Positions 17,701 to 25,955 of a stretch of DNA of 64,000 nt are shown here, piece after piece. Position 1 is the first letter of the stretch, and the number at the start of each line of letters is the position of its first letter. Made by a program: the position numbers and the translations under genes. This DNA is from Streptomyces zagrosensis. GTDB lineage: Bacteria; Actinomycetota; Actinomycetes; Streptomycetales; Streptomycetaceae. A model generated the notes under the pieces. That model worked only from the letters and a program-made list of their open reading frames with translations, was not told the origin of the DNA and ran no database searches. The DNA lies in NCBI RefSeq assembly GCF_014203645.1, contig NZ_JACHJL010000002.1:186001-250000 (forward strand), in the 5' to 3' direction.

Positions 17701-18759
17701 TTCGTCGAGCTGATCGACAAGATCGCCCCGCGTCAGCTTGAACTCCTTGAGGACCGCCGGGAGCAGGGCGGCGAGCGGGTCGAGGGGTGGGTGCGACCGC
17801 TGTGGGAGTTTTGGGCGGAGACCCTGCCGGCCGCCTTGGACACCGAGTTCGCAGACCAGCGCGCCATCCAACCGACCCTACGCACCCTTCTTGAGCACGT
17901 GCGCGGCGGAACGCCGAAGCCATGTACGCGCGAGGAGCCTGCCAAACCCCGGCGCCCCGCCCCCGTGGACGACGACTGGGGCACCGCACCGCGGTCCGCC
18001 GCCCCCGACCCGTACCCGGCTGACGCCGACGACCGCCCACGGCAGGCGCCGCCGGCGAACGACCGCGACGAGGCGTACGGCAGCGCGTACGGCGCGTACG
18101 GCACACCTGACGACATGCTCGCTGACGGCCGTGGCGCCGAGCGCGAGCACCGCACCGAGCGCACCGACCGGGCCGAGCGCACCAGCAGGGGCGGATACGA
18201 CAGAGACCAGAGGGACGGCTGGGACGAGAGGGACGATCGGAGTGGCAGGGGTGTCGGTGACCGCTGGGGCGAGCCGACGCCGCGCGCCTCCAGCAGCGAC
18301 GCCCGTGACGCTCGGGGCCCCCGGGATACCCGTGACGCTCGGGATGCCCACGGCACCTGGGACACCCGGGACACCCGGGATGCCCACGGCACCTGGGACA
18401 CCCGGGACACCCGGGATGCCCGTGACGCGCGGGGCACCCGTGACCCCCGCGCCGACCGCAATGACCGTGGTCTTCGAGAGCCCCACGAGCCGCCCGACCC
18501 CCGCGAGCCCCGCGACCATCGCGCCGACCGCACCAATCCCACTGACCGCACTAGCCCCGCCGACCGCGACGAGGTCTACGACACCACCTCGCGGCGGTCC
18601 GCCACCGACCGCGTCAACGGGAACCTCGCCGGCAGCGACCGGCCCTGGGCGCCGTGGGACGACTCCGGCGACCCCCGACCACCCGGCGGGGCCGACGACA
18701 GCGACGCCACTGGACGGGACCGTTCGCGCCGCAACCCCTGGGACGGTGATGCGGAGTGA
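14764..18759 (+). CDS. Tubulin-like (Tub_2) protein, 1331 residues
   Basis: A giant protein whose N-terminus reads F-V-G-L-G-G-T-G-G (residues 9-17) and which carries G196-G-T-G-A-G, the tubulin/FtsZ nucleotide-binding signature, within V-A-F-S-V-A-G-G-T-G-A-G-I-F. This matches the tubulin-like family found in bacterial conflict operons with VWA and GTPase genes. The middle 300-1060 is helical and of unknown function. The last 240 residues are low-complexity (D-T-R-D, D-A-R-D repeats; 36-base DNA repeat at 18343). ATG at 14764 follows GGGGAGGAA; the frame upstream is open but lacks sequence character. Its stop overlaps the next start (GTGA). Polymerisation or GTP hydrolysis is inferred from family. 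Confidence 0.82.
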   Translation: MKIFQPMLFVGLGGTGGLVGSELERKLRAELCGPDGVALSNRLSGHAPYQLPDCLQFVYADYSESDLQRLPQFNVDPSLRAAYARTSRATHNLLPNFDSSPEVTKMLRASLREEVADWLPPRMDEPKVTPLHNGAGQLPTVGRAALFATLRHSLAPVLEPLLQAIDAIAKSAGELSELGGGKVNGCDVFVAFSVAGGTGAGIFMDYLHLINYAFQLRRFDGVKIYPLVVMPSSFPSAAGGGREADLNAARALVDLFRMVDGQNAPTEGAEIGDLDHDAGLGIRYPGTTTIRLRTGILPTAFLFSPTAGIRQDDLRRSIVSLVMSLVGTELGDGPSRGRTMAADDDFQTFAASFINRGVHRSAMSPTGIGRQGVSTSLVASMTAPMDQLADLVAGRLLREAVTDLAAQPRTALRDDSVPLVRQLFADSQLEELWERKQLPVPEPDPLPRGSRAIEQALGERISDMQRLLSDLQSIADRQCASMAERFAPRPAIDKLLQTVDPFLAERVVKGIPKSDEPIAQLGFLGMLSSRSVTPPRPPGMSEQPPKAPRIRGRLAGMSPARWGDADVQAALQEQDAWYRWRSRAVWHEAWRDQQQRWQPQAESAGTDLARLVNAFLKHSERERKISAQKGLELYEDRTGISYLLPPQRTLNHFYEDLVTRLIRREGLRENDDEATLLLKLVDGDTWRSVHSISRRNPDNAVAVVKAQLEGRITRLFAESGERLEERPLLPSMGTLLAAAAGDADATDQVSKEALDLFGRKLTGLLPVGFTPEGTGPLRALVTHPRVQAIEEVQEYLGKALRLPSDAKNSVEYRGVESDSITVVLFRSEMSLTQVPEARKVLRQWARAKESEQAQDVLRWRQRLGFRDSWMVSSEEDRRVILHRLLCCLWNGQVDVVDGDVSSPGRVRLRLFPETGDQVPGVRLRLGDFPGGVSSWAELLRSYERWTVLDDERIVEDYCRKLMNTQPLGLARSGSAPHPYFVELIDKIAPRQLELLEDRREQGGERVEGWVRPLWEFWAETLPAALDTEFADQRAIQPTLRTLLEHVRGGTPKPCTREEPAKPRRPAPVDDDWGTAPRSAAPDPYPADADDRPRQAPPANDRDEAYGSAYGAYGTPDDMLADGRGAEREHRTERTDRAERTSRGGYDRDQRDGWDERDDRSGRGVGDRWGEPTPRASSSDARDARGPRDTRDARDAHGTWDTRDTRDAHGTWDTRDTRDARDARGTRDPRADRNDRGLREPHEPPDPREPRDHRADRTNPTDRTSPADRDEVYDTTSRRSATDRVNGNLAGSDRPWAPWDDSGDPRPPGGADDSDATGRDRSRRNPWDGDAE
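18343..18414 (+). repeat. Two exact 36-base tandem copies inside the tubulin-like gene
   Basis: A 36-base unit beginning GATGCCCACGGCACCTGG repeats at 18343 and 18379, with the start of a third at 18415, and shorter GACACCCGG words inside. It encodes a 12-residue D-A-H-G-T-W-D-T-R-D-T-R unit. Copy number should vary between strains by slippage. Confidence 0.9.
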
Positions 18760-21323
18760 TCTCGCACGAGGACATCGGCGCCGTCATCCATCTCGACCTG
18801 CGCGCCGGGGCCGCGGAACTCGACACCGCCCCGGCCCTGCGCGCCAAGGTCGCCCGGCAGCTCGGCCTGGCCGGCTATCCCGAGCCCGACCACCCGCTGT
18901 TCTTGGTGGTGGACACCCCGGCCGGGCTGACCGACCACCAGTGGCAGTACGAACTGCTCACCACCTACCGGGCCGTGGGCGAGATCCGGCTCCTGATCTT
19001 GCTGGTGGGCAGCGCACCCGGCTCGTACGGCGATGAGGACGAGACGTACGAGGCGGACCGCCGGCTGCTGCGGCCCGCGCTGCTGCGGTCATCGGGCACC
19101 GCCCTGGTGTGGGCGGGCGATCTGCGTTCCGCCCGCACGGCACTGGAGCAGCCCGCCCCCGACGATCCGGATGCGCTGGCGGTCCTGGTGGACCTGCTGT
19201 CGGTCCCGGACGTCTTCCTTCGGGTGCTCGATGACGTCGCATCGCTACCGGACGCCATCGCCGCGCCCGGAGTGCGGCTGCTGGAACAGGACCTGCCGCC
19301 AGAAGTACGTGACCGGGCCTGGCGCGATGCGCTCACTCGGTTCGCGGGCACGGACGCGGAGCACACACCGGACCTGCCGCCGGCCACCTGGTCCGGCGCC
19401 GACCTGCCGGAGCCACTGCGCGCCCTGGTGGCGGGCCGCGGCGGGCGCTCCCAGCGCCACCGGGAGCCGGGCGGAGTGGCCGACGGCGCGTACCGGGCCT
19501 GTGCGGACGCCCTGGCCGACGCCGAGGACGCGCTGGTCGAACTCCAGGCGCTTCCGGGCCTGTTGCGCCCTTCCCGCAGGGATACCTTCGAGGCGGATCT
19601 CGACCAGGCGCACCGCGCGCTCAGCGGCTACCGGGACGTCGTGGACACGGCCCTGCGCAGCGGCGGCTCCGGCACGCCCGCGTCCGCGGCCGAGGCGGCG
19701 AGCCGGCTGGCGACGCTCGGCCTGCACGTGCCACCGGCCGGAGGCGTGGGCGAGCGGATAGGCGAGGGCCTACGGGAGTTCGCCGAAAAGCTGCTTGGGC
19801 AAGGGTTCGCCCTTCGCGCGGTGGCCCAGCGCTTCACCGGGCTTGCCGGGCGCGTCGAGCCGGTGCCGGGCTCGGCTCTGCTGCCCAAGCTGGCCGCGCA
19901 CGACGCCACCACGGGGGCCCGGGGATCTGCGCTGGGGCGCGGCCCGGTGCCCGCCGCTGCGGCCGGCCCGCCGATCGCCGCCACAGCGGGGCTGCTCAGC
20001 GCGCTGTGGCAGGGGCCCATCGCGGCCCTGGCGATCGCCGTGCCGCTGGTGTTCATCGGCGTGGCCCTGCTCGGCGCGGCCCGGCTGCGGGGCTCCAAAC
20101 CCGCACGCCGCTGGGCCCTGGGTCCGCAGGTCGCCGCGTGCGGCGGCGCCGTGGCCGGGCTGGTGGTGGCGTACGCGACCGATCCCCCGCTGTGGCTGAG
20201 CGCCGCCGGGCTGCTGGTGGGCCTTGGCGCCGCGGTGGAGACGGCGCGGCGGACCTGGCAGGCAGTGGCCGACCTGTGGGCCGCCAGCCACGGGATCGCC
20301 ACGCTTCATCGCGCCCTGGAGGGCCTAGACGCCCTGCTGGCCGAGGCGGTCCGCGAGCACTGGGCCGCCGATGAGCGCCTGTACTGCGCCGACGCCGCCC
20401 GATCCGTCGCCGGCATGCTGCGTGCGACGGCCGCCGCAGCGGACGCCGAGGCCGTGCCCGAGCCGGCAGCGCCCACGGCCGCCACCGCGGGCGGCACCGA
20501 CCCGCTCGCCGCGGACGACTGGCTCTCCAGCGCCTCCGCCCTGGAGACGGGCGCCTTCGCGACGGCCGACGACACGGACAGCGACTGGGCGAACGCGTAC
20601 GCCTGGCAAGACGAGCCCACGTGGGACGAGCCCGCCGCACAAGGCAGCCCCGCCGGCACCGCCAGCCCAGTTGACCCCTGGGCCCCGCCCACCGTGCGGG
20701 TTCCGCGCTGGCTGGAGCGGGAGAGCGGCGAGGGCGGTCCCGAGCTCGTCACCACGCTGGCCGGCGATCTGACGGACGCCGCCCTGGTGGCGATGGCGCC
20801 CTACTGGGGTGCCGTCGAACGCGGCCAGGCCGGCGCCCTCGCCGTCCAGCGCACCGAGGAACGGGTCCGCGACCTCCTGTCAACGGCCCGCCGTCACCTC
20901 CAACGCGGCGGGGTGCTGGCCCCGCCCCCGTTCGCCGCCCGCCACCGCACCCGCACCACATCGGCGAACCTCCTGGGCACCGACCCGCACCGGGTGGCCG
21001 AACTGGTCGGCGCGGAGGCCGAACGGCAGGCCGTGGTGCAGCTGTCCTCACCCGAGCAGGGCACGCTGCTCAGCCGCGACCCGGCAGCGGCGGTGTGGCT
21101 CAGGTTCGCCCCGAAAGCCGTGCGCGGCGAGGTGGAGCACGCCTGGCGCACGAGCGGTTCGGCCCAACCGGAGGAAGCGCTGTGGACCGCGTCGGGGCGC
21201 TACGCGGGGCTGCTGCGCCTGACCCCGCTGCGCACGGGCGTGGTGGACACCGTGCGGCCCCGCCAAAACCCCACGTCCGACCGCGTGGATGCGTACGAAC
21301 GAAGGGACGGCGACCGCTGGTGA
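18756..21323 (+). CDS. Membrane protein of the GTPase/tubulin cluster, unknown family
   Basis: An 855-residue protein I do not recognise. The first 230 residues are a soluble alpha/beta-like region (F-L-V-V-D-T-P, I-R-L-L-I-L-L-V-G strands). Residues about 240-390 are helical. Two hydrophobic blocks, about 408-445 and 457-500, each long enough for one or two membrane spans, split the protein, and the C-terminal 350 residues are a mixed acidic linker plus a helical domain. GTG at 18756 overlaps the tubulin-like gene stop (GTGA), and its own stop overlaps the next gene, so it is made together with both. Membrane platform for the complex is a guess from position. Confidence 0.7.
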   Translation: MISHEDIGAVIHLDLRAGAAELDTAPALRAKVARQLGLAGYPEPDHPLFLVVDTPAGLTDHQWQYELLTTYRAVGEIRLLILLVGSAPGSYGDEDETYEADRRLLRPALLRSSGTALVWAGDLRSARTALEQPAPDDPDALAVLVDLLSVPDVFLRVLDDVASLPDAIAAPGVRLLEQDLPPEVRDRAWRDALTRFAGTDAEHTPDLPPATWSGADLPEPLRALVAGRGGRSQRHREPGGVADGAYRACADALADAEDALVELQALPGLLRPSRRDTFEADLDQAHRALSGYRDVVDTALRSGGSGTPASAAEAASRLATLGLHVPPAGGVGERIGEGLREFAEKLLGQGFALRAVAQRFTGLAGRVEPVPGSALLPKLAAHDATTGARGSALGRGPVPAAAAGPPIAATAGLLSALWQGPIAALAIAVPLVFIGVALLGAARLRGSKPARRWALGPQVAACGGAVAGLVVAYATDPPLWLSAAGLLVGLGAAVETARRTWQAVADLWAASHGIATLHRALEGLDALLAEAVREHWAADERLYCADAARSVAGMLRATAAAADAEAVPEPAAPTAATAGGTDPLAADDWLSSASALETGAFATADDTDSDWANAYAWQDEPTWDEPAAQGSPAGTASPVDPWAPPTVRVPRWLERESGEGGPELVTTLAGDLTDAALVAMAPYWGAVERGQAGALAVQRTEERVRDLLSTARRHLQRGGVLAPPPFAARHRTRTTSANLLGTDPHRVAELVGAEAERQAVVQLSSPEQGTLLSRDPAAAVWLRFAPKAVRGEVEHAWRTSGSAQPEEALWTASGRYAGLLRLTPLRTGVVDTVRPRQNPTSDRVDAYERRDGDRW

Positions 21324-23413
21324 CCAGCACCTCACGCTCCAACCGGGTGGAGCCGGAGGCGGCGCGGCAGGCCACGCTGGCCTTCGCCACCCCAGCGGGG
21401 CGCCGGCGCGCCGCCCCGGTCCGCTTCGGCCGCGAATCCCGCCGCGATCCGCTGCTGCCCCAGCGGGTCCGTAACGGCCTCCTGGACGACGAGGGGCAGC
21501 AGTGTGTCCAGGTACGCCTGAGCGCCGCCGACGCGGCCAACCCGGCGGCCCGCGCCCTGCTGGACGCGGAGGCGGGCACCGCCCTGCGCCTGCACCGCAC
21601 GCTCGCCGAAACGGAGCACGCGGCGCTGTTCCCGCGGATCATCGGCTACGAGCTGGACACGACCGAGCCGTACTTGCTGTACGCGGCGCCGCGCGGCACC
21701 GCCGCCGTACGCACCCATGTGATGTCCGCGACCGATCAGCGCGTCTTCGCCCGTGATCTGATGCTGGCGCTGTGCCTGTTGGACGAACAAGGTCTCGTGT
21801 TACGCGGCATCTCGCCCACCACCGTGCTCTGGGACGGCACCTCCATCCAGCTCTGGGGCCTGGAGGGGGTCTCCCGCACCGGCCGCCCCAGAACCCCGTG
21901 GGGCAGGCCGCCGTACTGCTCGCCCGAACAACGCAGGGGTGAGGGCGCCGTGGACGCCCGGGACGCGGTGTGGAGCGCGGCCCAGGTGCTCTACCAACTC
22001 GTGACCGGCCGGCCGGGGCCCGCCGACCGGGCGCCCACCGACCTCGCCGAGCACCGAGTGCTGGCCGAGACGCTGCGCGGGGCCTTCGCCCCGCTTGCTG
22101 CCGACCGCCCGACCCCCGCCCACCTGCTCGACCTGCTGTCCCCGGGCGCCGCCCGGCGCAGCACGCTCAACCCGCCCGCCGACGAGACCCGCCCACACCA
22201 GGAGGCGTTCCACCACGCGCTACGCCTCAAGCGGAAGGCGCCCGCCGCCACCCCCGAGCCCGAGCACAGCGGCGGCGAAGTGCTCTGCCCGTACTGCCTG
22301 GAGACCATTCAGCTCGACCTCACAGCGCTGTACGTCACCGACAACAAGATGCAGTACCAGCAGCTGCACATCGCCGGCATCGGCAACCCCGTCCGACGCC
22401 AGGACATCATGCGCAGCGCCGTCCAAAAGTGCACGGCGGACCCGGACTTCCCCGAGCATTTCATCCCGGTGCCCTACCTCACCTACGGCCGGCCGCTGAC
22501 GATCGCGATGGTCGGCCAGTCCTCCACCGGCAAAAGCCACTTGCTGACCCAGATGATCGCGGAGATCACCGATGGCGGCCTGGAACCGTTCGGAGTGAAG
22601 TGGCAGTCCGTGAACCCCGAACAGCACGCGCGGTTCGTACGCGAACGAGTACAGCCGCTGCGTAACGGCAAGGTCCTCGACCACACCGGCGGCCTCGGCC
22701 TGGACGGCTTCGCCCGCTTCGTGGAATCCCTCCTGCTCACCGACGCCTCCGGGCAGGTACGCCCCGTCGCCTTCTTCGATCTGGGCGGTGAGGACCTGGT
22801 ACGCACCGATGCGGCGCTCCGCTTCCTCCTCGGAGTCGACGCCATGATCTTCGTGGTGGACCCGGCTTTGGCGCTCCCGCTGCCCCACTTGGATCACGCC
22901 AGAAAACGCTGGAATCTTGAGGTCAACCGGGACGGTGACCTCGCCTTCGGCACCGTCTTGGACCGGCTGCCGAAGAACGGCCCCTACCTCGACGTCGCCG
23001 CCGCTGTGGTGCTTGGCAAGGCCGATCTCCTACGGTTCCAGCCGCCCATCGACCGATGGCTGGACGAGACGCCGCGCACCTCGCTCGACCCCGAGCTCGC
23101 ACGCGAGGAGAGCCGCGACGTCTACACGCTGCTGCGCCACCACGCCGGCCAGGCGTGGCTCCGCCCCTTCGACGCCATCCGCCGCTGCACCCTGCACATC
23201 GCATCGGCCACCGGCGGCCAGGAGGTGCACGGGCGCTACCCGGCCGGGGCGGGGCCGCGGCGCGTGCTGGAGCCGCTGATTTCACTCCTGGCGATGCAGG
23301 GGCTCATCGAGGTGCCGGGCGGCGCCGATGCGTACGCCGTAGGAGCAGCACCGGGCAGCCACGCGGCGCGGCGACCGGCAGCCGAAGGATCAGTGCGAAG
23401 GGAAGCACAGTGA
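21320..23413 (+). CDS. Degenerate kinase-like domain fused to a TRAFAC-type GTPase
   Basis: A 697-residue fusion. Residues about 60-290 keep the shape of a Ser/Thr kinase C-lobe (P-Y-C-S-P-E-Q like the A-P-E loop, then D-A-V-W-S-A-A-Q-V-L-Y-Q-L-V-T-G), but the catalytic loop reads L-R-G-I-S-P-T-T-V-L-W and the D-F-G position reads W-G-L-E-G, so catalytic Asp residues are missing: a pseudokinase. C323-P-Y-C326 starts a short treble-clef-like insert. A GTPase follows: G399-x-x-x-x-G-K-S406, D487-L-G-G, and G-K-A-D569 in the N-K-x-D position. This fits the GTPases paired with GAP1 adaptors in predicted conflict systems. GTGA overlaps on both sides. Confidence 0.8.
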   Translation: MTSTSRSNRVEPEAARQATLAFATPAGRRRAAPVRFGRESRRDPLLPQRVRNGLLDDEGQQCVQVRLSAADAANPAARALLDAEAGTALRLHRTLAETEHAALFPRIIGYELDTTEPYLLYAAPRGTAAVRTHVMSATDQRVFARDLMLALCLLDEQGLVLRGISPTTVLWDGTSIQLWGLEGVSRTGRPRTPWGRPPYCSPEQRRGEGAVDARDAVWSAAQVLYQLVTGRPGPADRAPTDLAEHRVLAETLRGAFAPLAADRPTPAHLLDLLSPGAARRSTLNPPADETRPHQEAFHHALRLKRKAPAATPEPEHSGGEVLCPYCLETIQLDLTALYVTDNKMQYQQLHIAGIGNPVRRQDIMRSAVQKCTADPDFPEHFIPVPYLTYGRPLTIAMVGQSSTGKSHLLTQMIAEITDGGLEPFGVKWQSVNPEQHARFVRERVQPLRNGKVLDHTGGLGLDGFARFVESLLLTDASGQVRPVAFFDLGGEDLVRTDAALRFLLGVDAMIFVVDPALALPLPHLDHARKRWNLEVNRDGDLAFGTVLDRLPKNGPYLDVAAAVVLGKADLLRFQPPIDRWLDETPRTSLDPELAREESRDVYTLLRHHAGQAWLRPFDAIRRCTLHIASATGGQEVHGRYPAGAGPRRVLEPLISLLAMQGLIEVPGGADAYAVGAAPGSHAARRPAAEGSVRREAQ

Positions 23414-25254
23414 GCGACTTCCAGGAACGCCCGGCCCACCGGACGCCGAGCGGAAGCGATACCGCACATCAGGCAGACCACGAGGCCCACGGGGCCCACG
23501 TGGACCAGGTCTTCCTTCGGTGGGACGGCAACCAGGGCCGCCAAGGCACCGGCATGAAGGCCGTAGCCCACTCCTGCCACCCCGAGCGCGCCGCGGAACT
23601 GGGCCGGGAACTGGGCCCGTTGCTCTGGGTTTCCGGCACGACGAGCCCTCGGCGCAGCGTCGTACGCACCATGTCCCGCGACGGGCACGTCATGCTCATC
23701 CAACGCTGGCCCACCACCGACCCGAGCGGCCGGCCCAGCACGGTCAGCCACGTCCTGATCGGCGAGCCAGGGAGCTTGAAGACCCGCCAGTGCATCGGCC
23801 TGGCACACGGCGGCTGGAGCAAGCGGGAGTACGCCGAGACGGTCACCGGGGAACTACCTCCGCTGGAGTGCGCCACACTCGCCGCGTTGGCCCGCGAGCG
23901 GCTGAATGGCATGTCGGCTGCGCTCCCGATGGTGCGCAAGGCGCTGACCTTGGTCACCGCGGAATGGCTGCGCGACCCGACGCAGCGCGTTTCCCTGCTC
24001 GCGGATGGAGCGGTGCTACCCCACTGGCCCGAGCGGGACGCGGTGCCGCTGGTGTATCTGGGCCTGTTCATGCTCTTCGGCAGCTGGTTCCGCCAGGAGT
24101 GGACGTTCGCCACCTACGACACGGTGGACACCCACCAGCTCCGTCTGATGTGCGTCCCGCGCTGGGAGCCGGACACGGGCGGGACCGGCCCACTGGCCCG
24201 CGTCATGGGCCGCCCGCCGGCCCACTCCGAGTTCGAGCAGGGCGCCGCCGCCCGGCTGGTGGAATACCTCCTGACCCACCCGACCGAGGTCGCAGGACTG
24301 CCCCAACTGGTCAAGGAACTCCAAGACGGTACGGAGCTGAGCTGGGCGCAGCGAAGCGCACGGCTCCGTAAGATCTTGGCCCCGACCCGCGCACCCAGCG
24401 CCCGCACCACCCCCGCGGCCCCCTCCCCCACGCCCCCAGCCGCACCACACGCCCCCACCCCGGCCGCGCCCGCGCCCGCCGCATGGCAAGCGGCGCCCGG
24501 CGCCGGCCAGCAGGCCCTCACCCACGAGGCGCCCGGACTCCACGCAGCCCTGCGAGATCGCAAACACGGAAACCCCATGCAACGCGGCCTACTGCGCGAA
24601 CATCTGCGAGAGCAGCTACGCACCGTGTCCGACGAGGTACTCCTCCACGAGATGCACCTGGGCGAGTTGCCGAGACCTTCCCTGGAACTGCTGCTGGACG
24701 AGTTGGGCAGGGCCCCACGCGTCCAGGCCCGTCAGCCGGCCACGCAGCACAAGCTGTGCACGGTGGTGCTGAGCAACGACCTGTACATCGAGCCGAACGG
24801 CCTTGGCGGTGAGCCCGTCTCGCGAACGGACCAGGTCCATCGGGCGGCCGACCTCTTCACTTGGGCCGTTGCCCCGCTGGCTCGGGACGAGCGCTATCTG
24901 CCCGATCTACGGGAGTTGCTGTACCGGATGTTTCGGGACCGCCCGACCGCCGAAAGCTGGCTCCGGGTGAGCATCATCGCCCCGCACAGCGGCGTGGCTC
25001 CCGACCTGCCGCCCACCCTGTGGCAACAGATCCTGCGGGACATGCTCCAACCGAGCCAGGTGCCGCCCGCGGCTGCCCACACGTCCTTCGCCGGCTCGGT
25101 GCCCGCCTCGGCTCCGGAGCTCGCCGTCGATGCGTCCGCGCCAAATTCGCTCGCGGACCGGTTCTCCGACCTGCTGACCAGCCCGGGCTGCGTGGTGGCG
25201 GCCGGCGCGGGTCTGATCTCCGTGCTCATCGCCATCCTGGTGATCCTCGTGTGA
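23410..25254 (+). CDS. GTPase-associated protein 1 (GAP1)-like adaptor with C-terminal membrane anchor
   Basis: A 614-residue protein. Residues 30-150 resemble the N-terminal domain of GTPase-associated protein 1: a F-L-R-W strand, A-H-S-C-H-P, then R-P-S-T-V-S-H-V-L-I-G-E-P followed by a helical middle region (150-350). A Pro/Ala linker (about 355-400) leads to a second helical domain. The last 25 residues form a membrane helix (V-A-A-G-A-G-L-I-S-V-L-I-A-I-L-V-I-L-V), so it is a tail-anchored protein. GTG at 23410 overlaps the GTPase stop, the arrangement expected for an obligate partner. It closes the cluster. The family name is by resemblance and synteny; a profile search would settle it. 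Confidence 0.7.
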   Translation: MSDFQERPAHRTPSGSDTAHQADHEAHGAHVDQVFLRWDGNQGRQGTGMKAVAHSCHPERAAELGRELGPLLWVSGTTSPRRSVVRTMSRDGHVMLIQRWPTTDPSGRPSTVSHVLIGEPGSLKTRQCIGLAHGGWSKREYAETVTGELPPLECATLAALARERLNGMSAALPMVRKALTLVTAEWLRDPTQRVSLLADGAVLPHWPERDAVPLVYLGLFMLFGSWFRQEWTFATYDTVDTHQLRLMCVPRWEPDTGGTGPLARVMGRPPAHSEFEQGAAARLVEYLLTHPTEVAGLPQLVKELQDGTELSWAQRSARLRKILAPTRAPSARTTPAAPSPTPPAAPHAPTPAAPAPAAWQAAPGAGQQALTHEAPGLHAALRDRKHGNPMQRGLLREHLREQLRTVSDEVLLHEMHLGELPRPSLELLLDELGRAPRVQARQPATQHKLCTVVLSNDLYIEPNGLGGEPVSRTDQVHRAADLFTWAVAPLARDERYLPDLRELLYRMFRDRPTAESWLRVSIIAPHSGVAPDLPPTLWQQILRDMLQPSQVPPAAAHTSFAGSVPASAPELAVDASAPNSLADRFSDLLTSPGCVVAAGAGLISVLIAILVILV

Positions 25255-25397
25255 CGAGCGGCGGGGCACCCGGTGCAGCCGGCACCACCCAGCACCATCC
25301 CGCGCCTTCGCGTCCCGCACGGACACAGCACGCAACGGAGCAACAGCGGCGCGAAAGTTGACCCTTGACCGGTGCCCGCCCGGTAGCATCGCTATCC

Positions 25398-25772
25398 ATG
25401 TCGAAGCCTGATGATCTGCTCGTCGATATCGCCACCGCGGTGGAGTCAGAGCACACCAATCAGATGTCTCTCACCGTGGTAGTCCCCGGCGCCGTCATCA
25501 CTGGACGGCTGGCACCGGAAGCCGTCTGGCGAGAGCGAGTGGCCGAGGTCCTCAAGGACTCGAACCAACTGGGCGCCTTCGCCCCCATCTTCACAGGGGA
25601 GGGAGCGGATCGCCGCGCCCAGCGAGGCAAGGTTCCCTCACACTTGCATTTCCACGTCGCGAGGATTCTCCAGGGCAGCCTGGGCATTCCCGAAACCGGT
25701 GGAATGTACCGCATTGCCATCAAGGACGTCAGTGCCTGGACGGTAGGAGACTTCAGCTACTCCGACCGCTGA
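25398..25772 (+). CDS. GvpU-like small protein
   Basis: A 124-residue protein. L-T-V-V-V-P-G-A-V-I-T-G-R-L near residue 24 and the conserved tail M-Y-R-I-A-I-K-D-V-S-A-W-T-V-G-D-F-S-Y resemble the actinobacterial proteins annotated as gas vesicle accessory protein GvpU. No other gas vesicle gene is in view, and these lone copies are common in Streptomyces, so a gas vesicle role is doubtful. Start ATG at 25398 (M-S-K-P-D-D-L-L) is preferred over the upstream frame. It follows the GAP1-like gene after 143 bases and has lower G+C than the cluster, so it is probably a separate unit. Confidence 0.55.
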   Translation: MSKPDDLLVDIATAVESEHTNQMSLTVVVPGAVITGRLAPEAVWRERVAEVLKDSNQLGAFAPIFTGEGADRRAQRGKVPSHLHFHVARILQGSLGIPETGGMYRIAIKDVSAWTVGDFSYSDR

Positions 25773-25831
25773 CCCAGCGCCCGTCATCACACTCATTGCC
25801 ACACCCGTCGCCTACCGCTGACCGCACAGCC

Positions 25832-25858
25832 GCCGCCCGCCGCCCCTGGGCGGGCGGC
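25832..25858. terminator. Hairpin between convergent genes
   Basis: GCCGCCCGCC at 25832-25841 pairs with GGCGGGCGGC at 25849-25858 around a seven-base loop. A second hairpin, GGGCCCC / GGGGCCC, follows at 25873-25890. They lie between the plus-strand GvpU-like gene and the minus-strand SCO5918-like gene and can stop transcription from both sides. Confidence 0.65.
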
Positions 25859-25955
25859 TGGCCTTGCCGCAAGGGCCCCGACCGGGGCCCAGGGGCTGGC
25901 CACAGGTCGAAGACATGAAGCGAAAGACAGAGCGCACCGGCTCGGCCGGGGCTGC

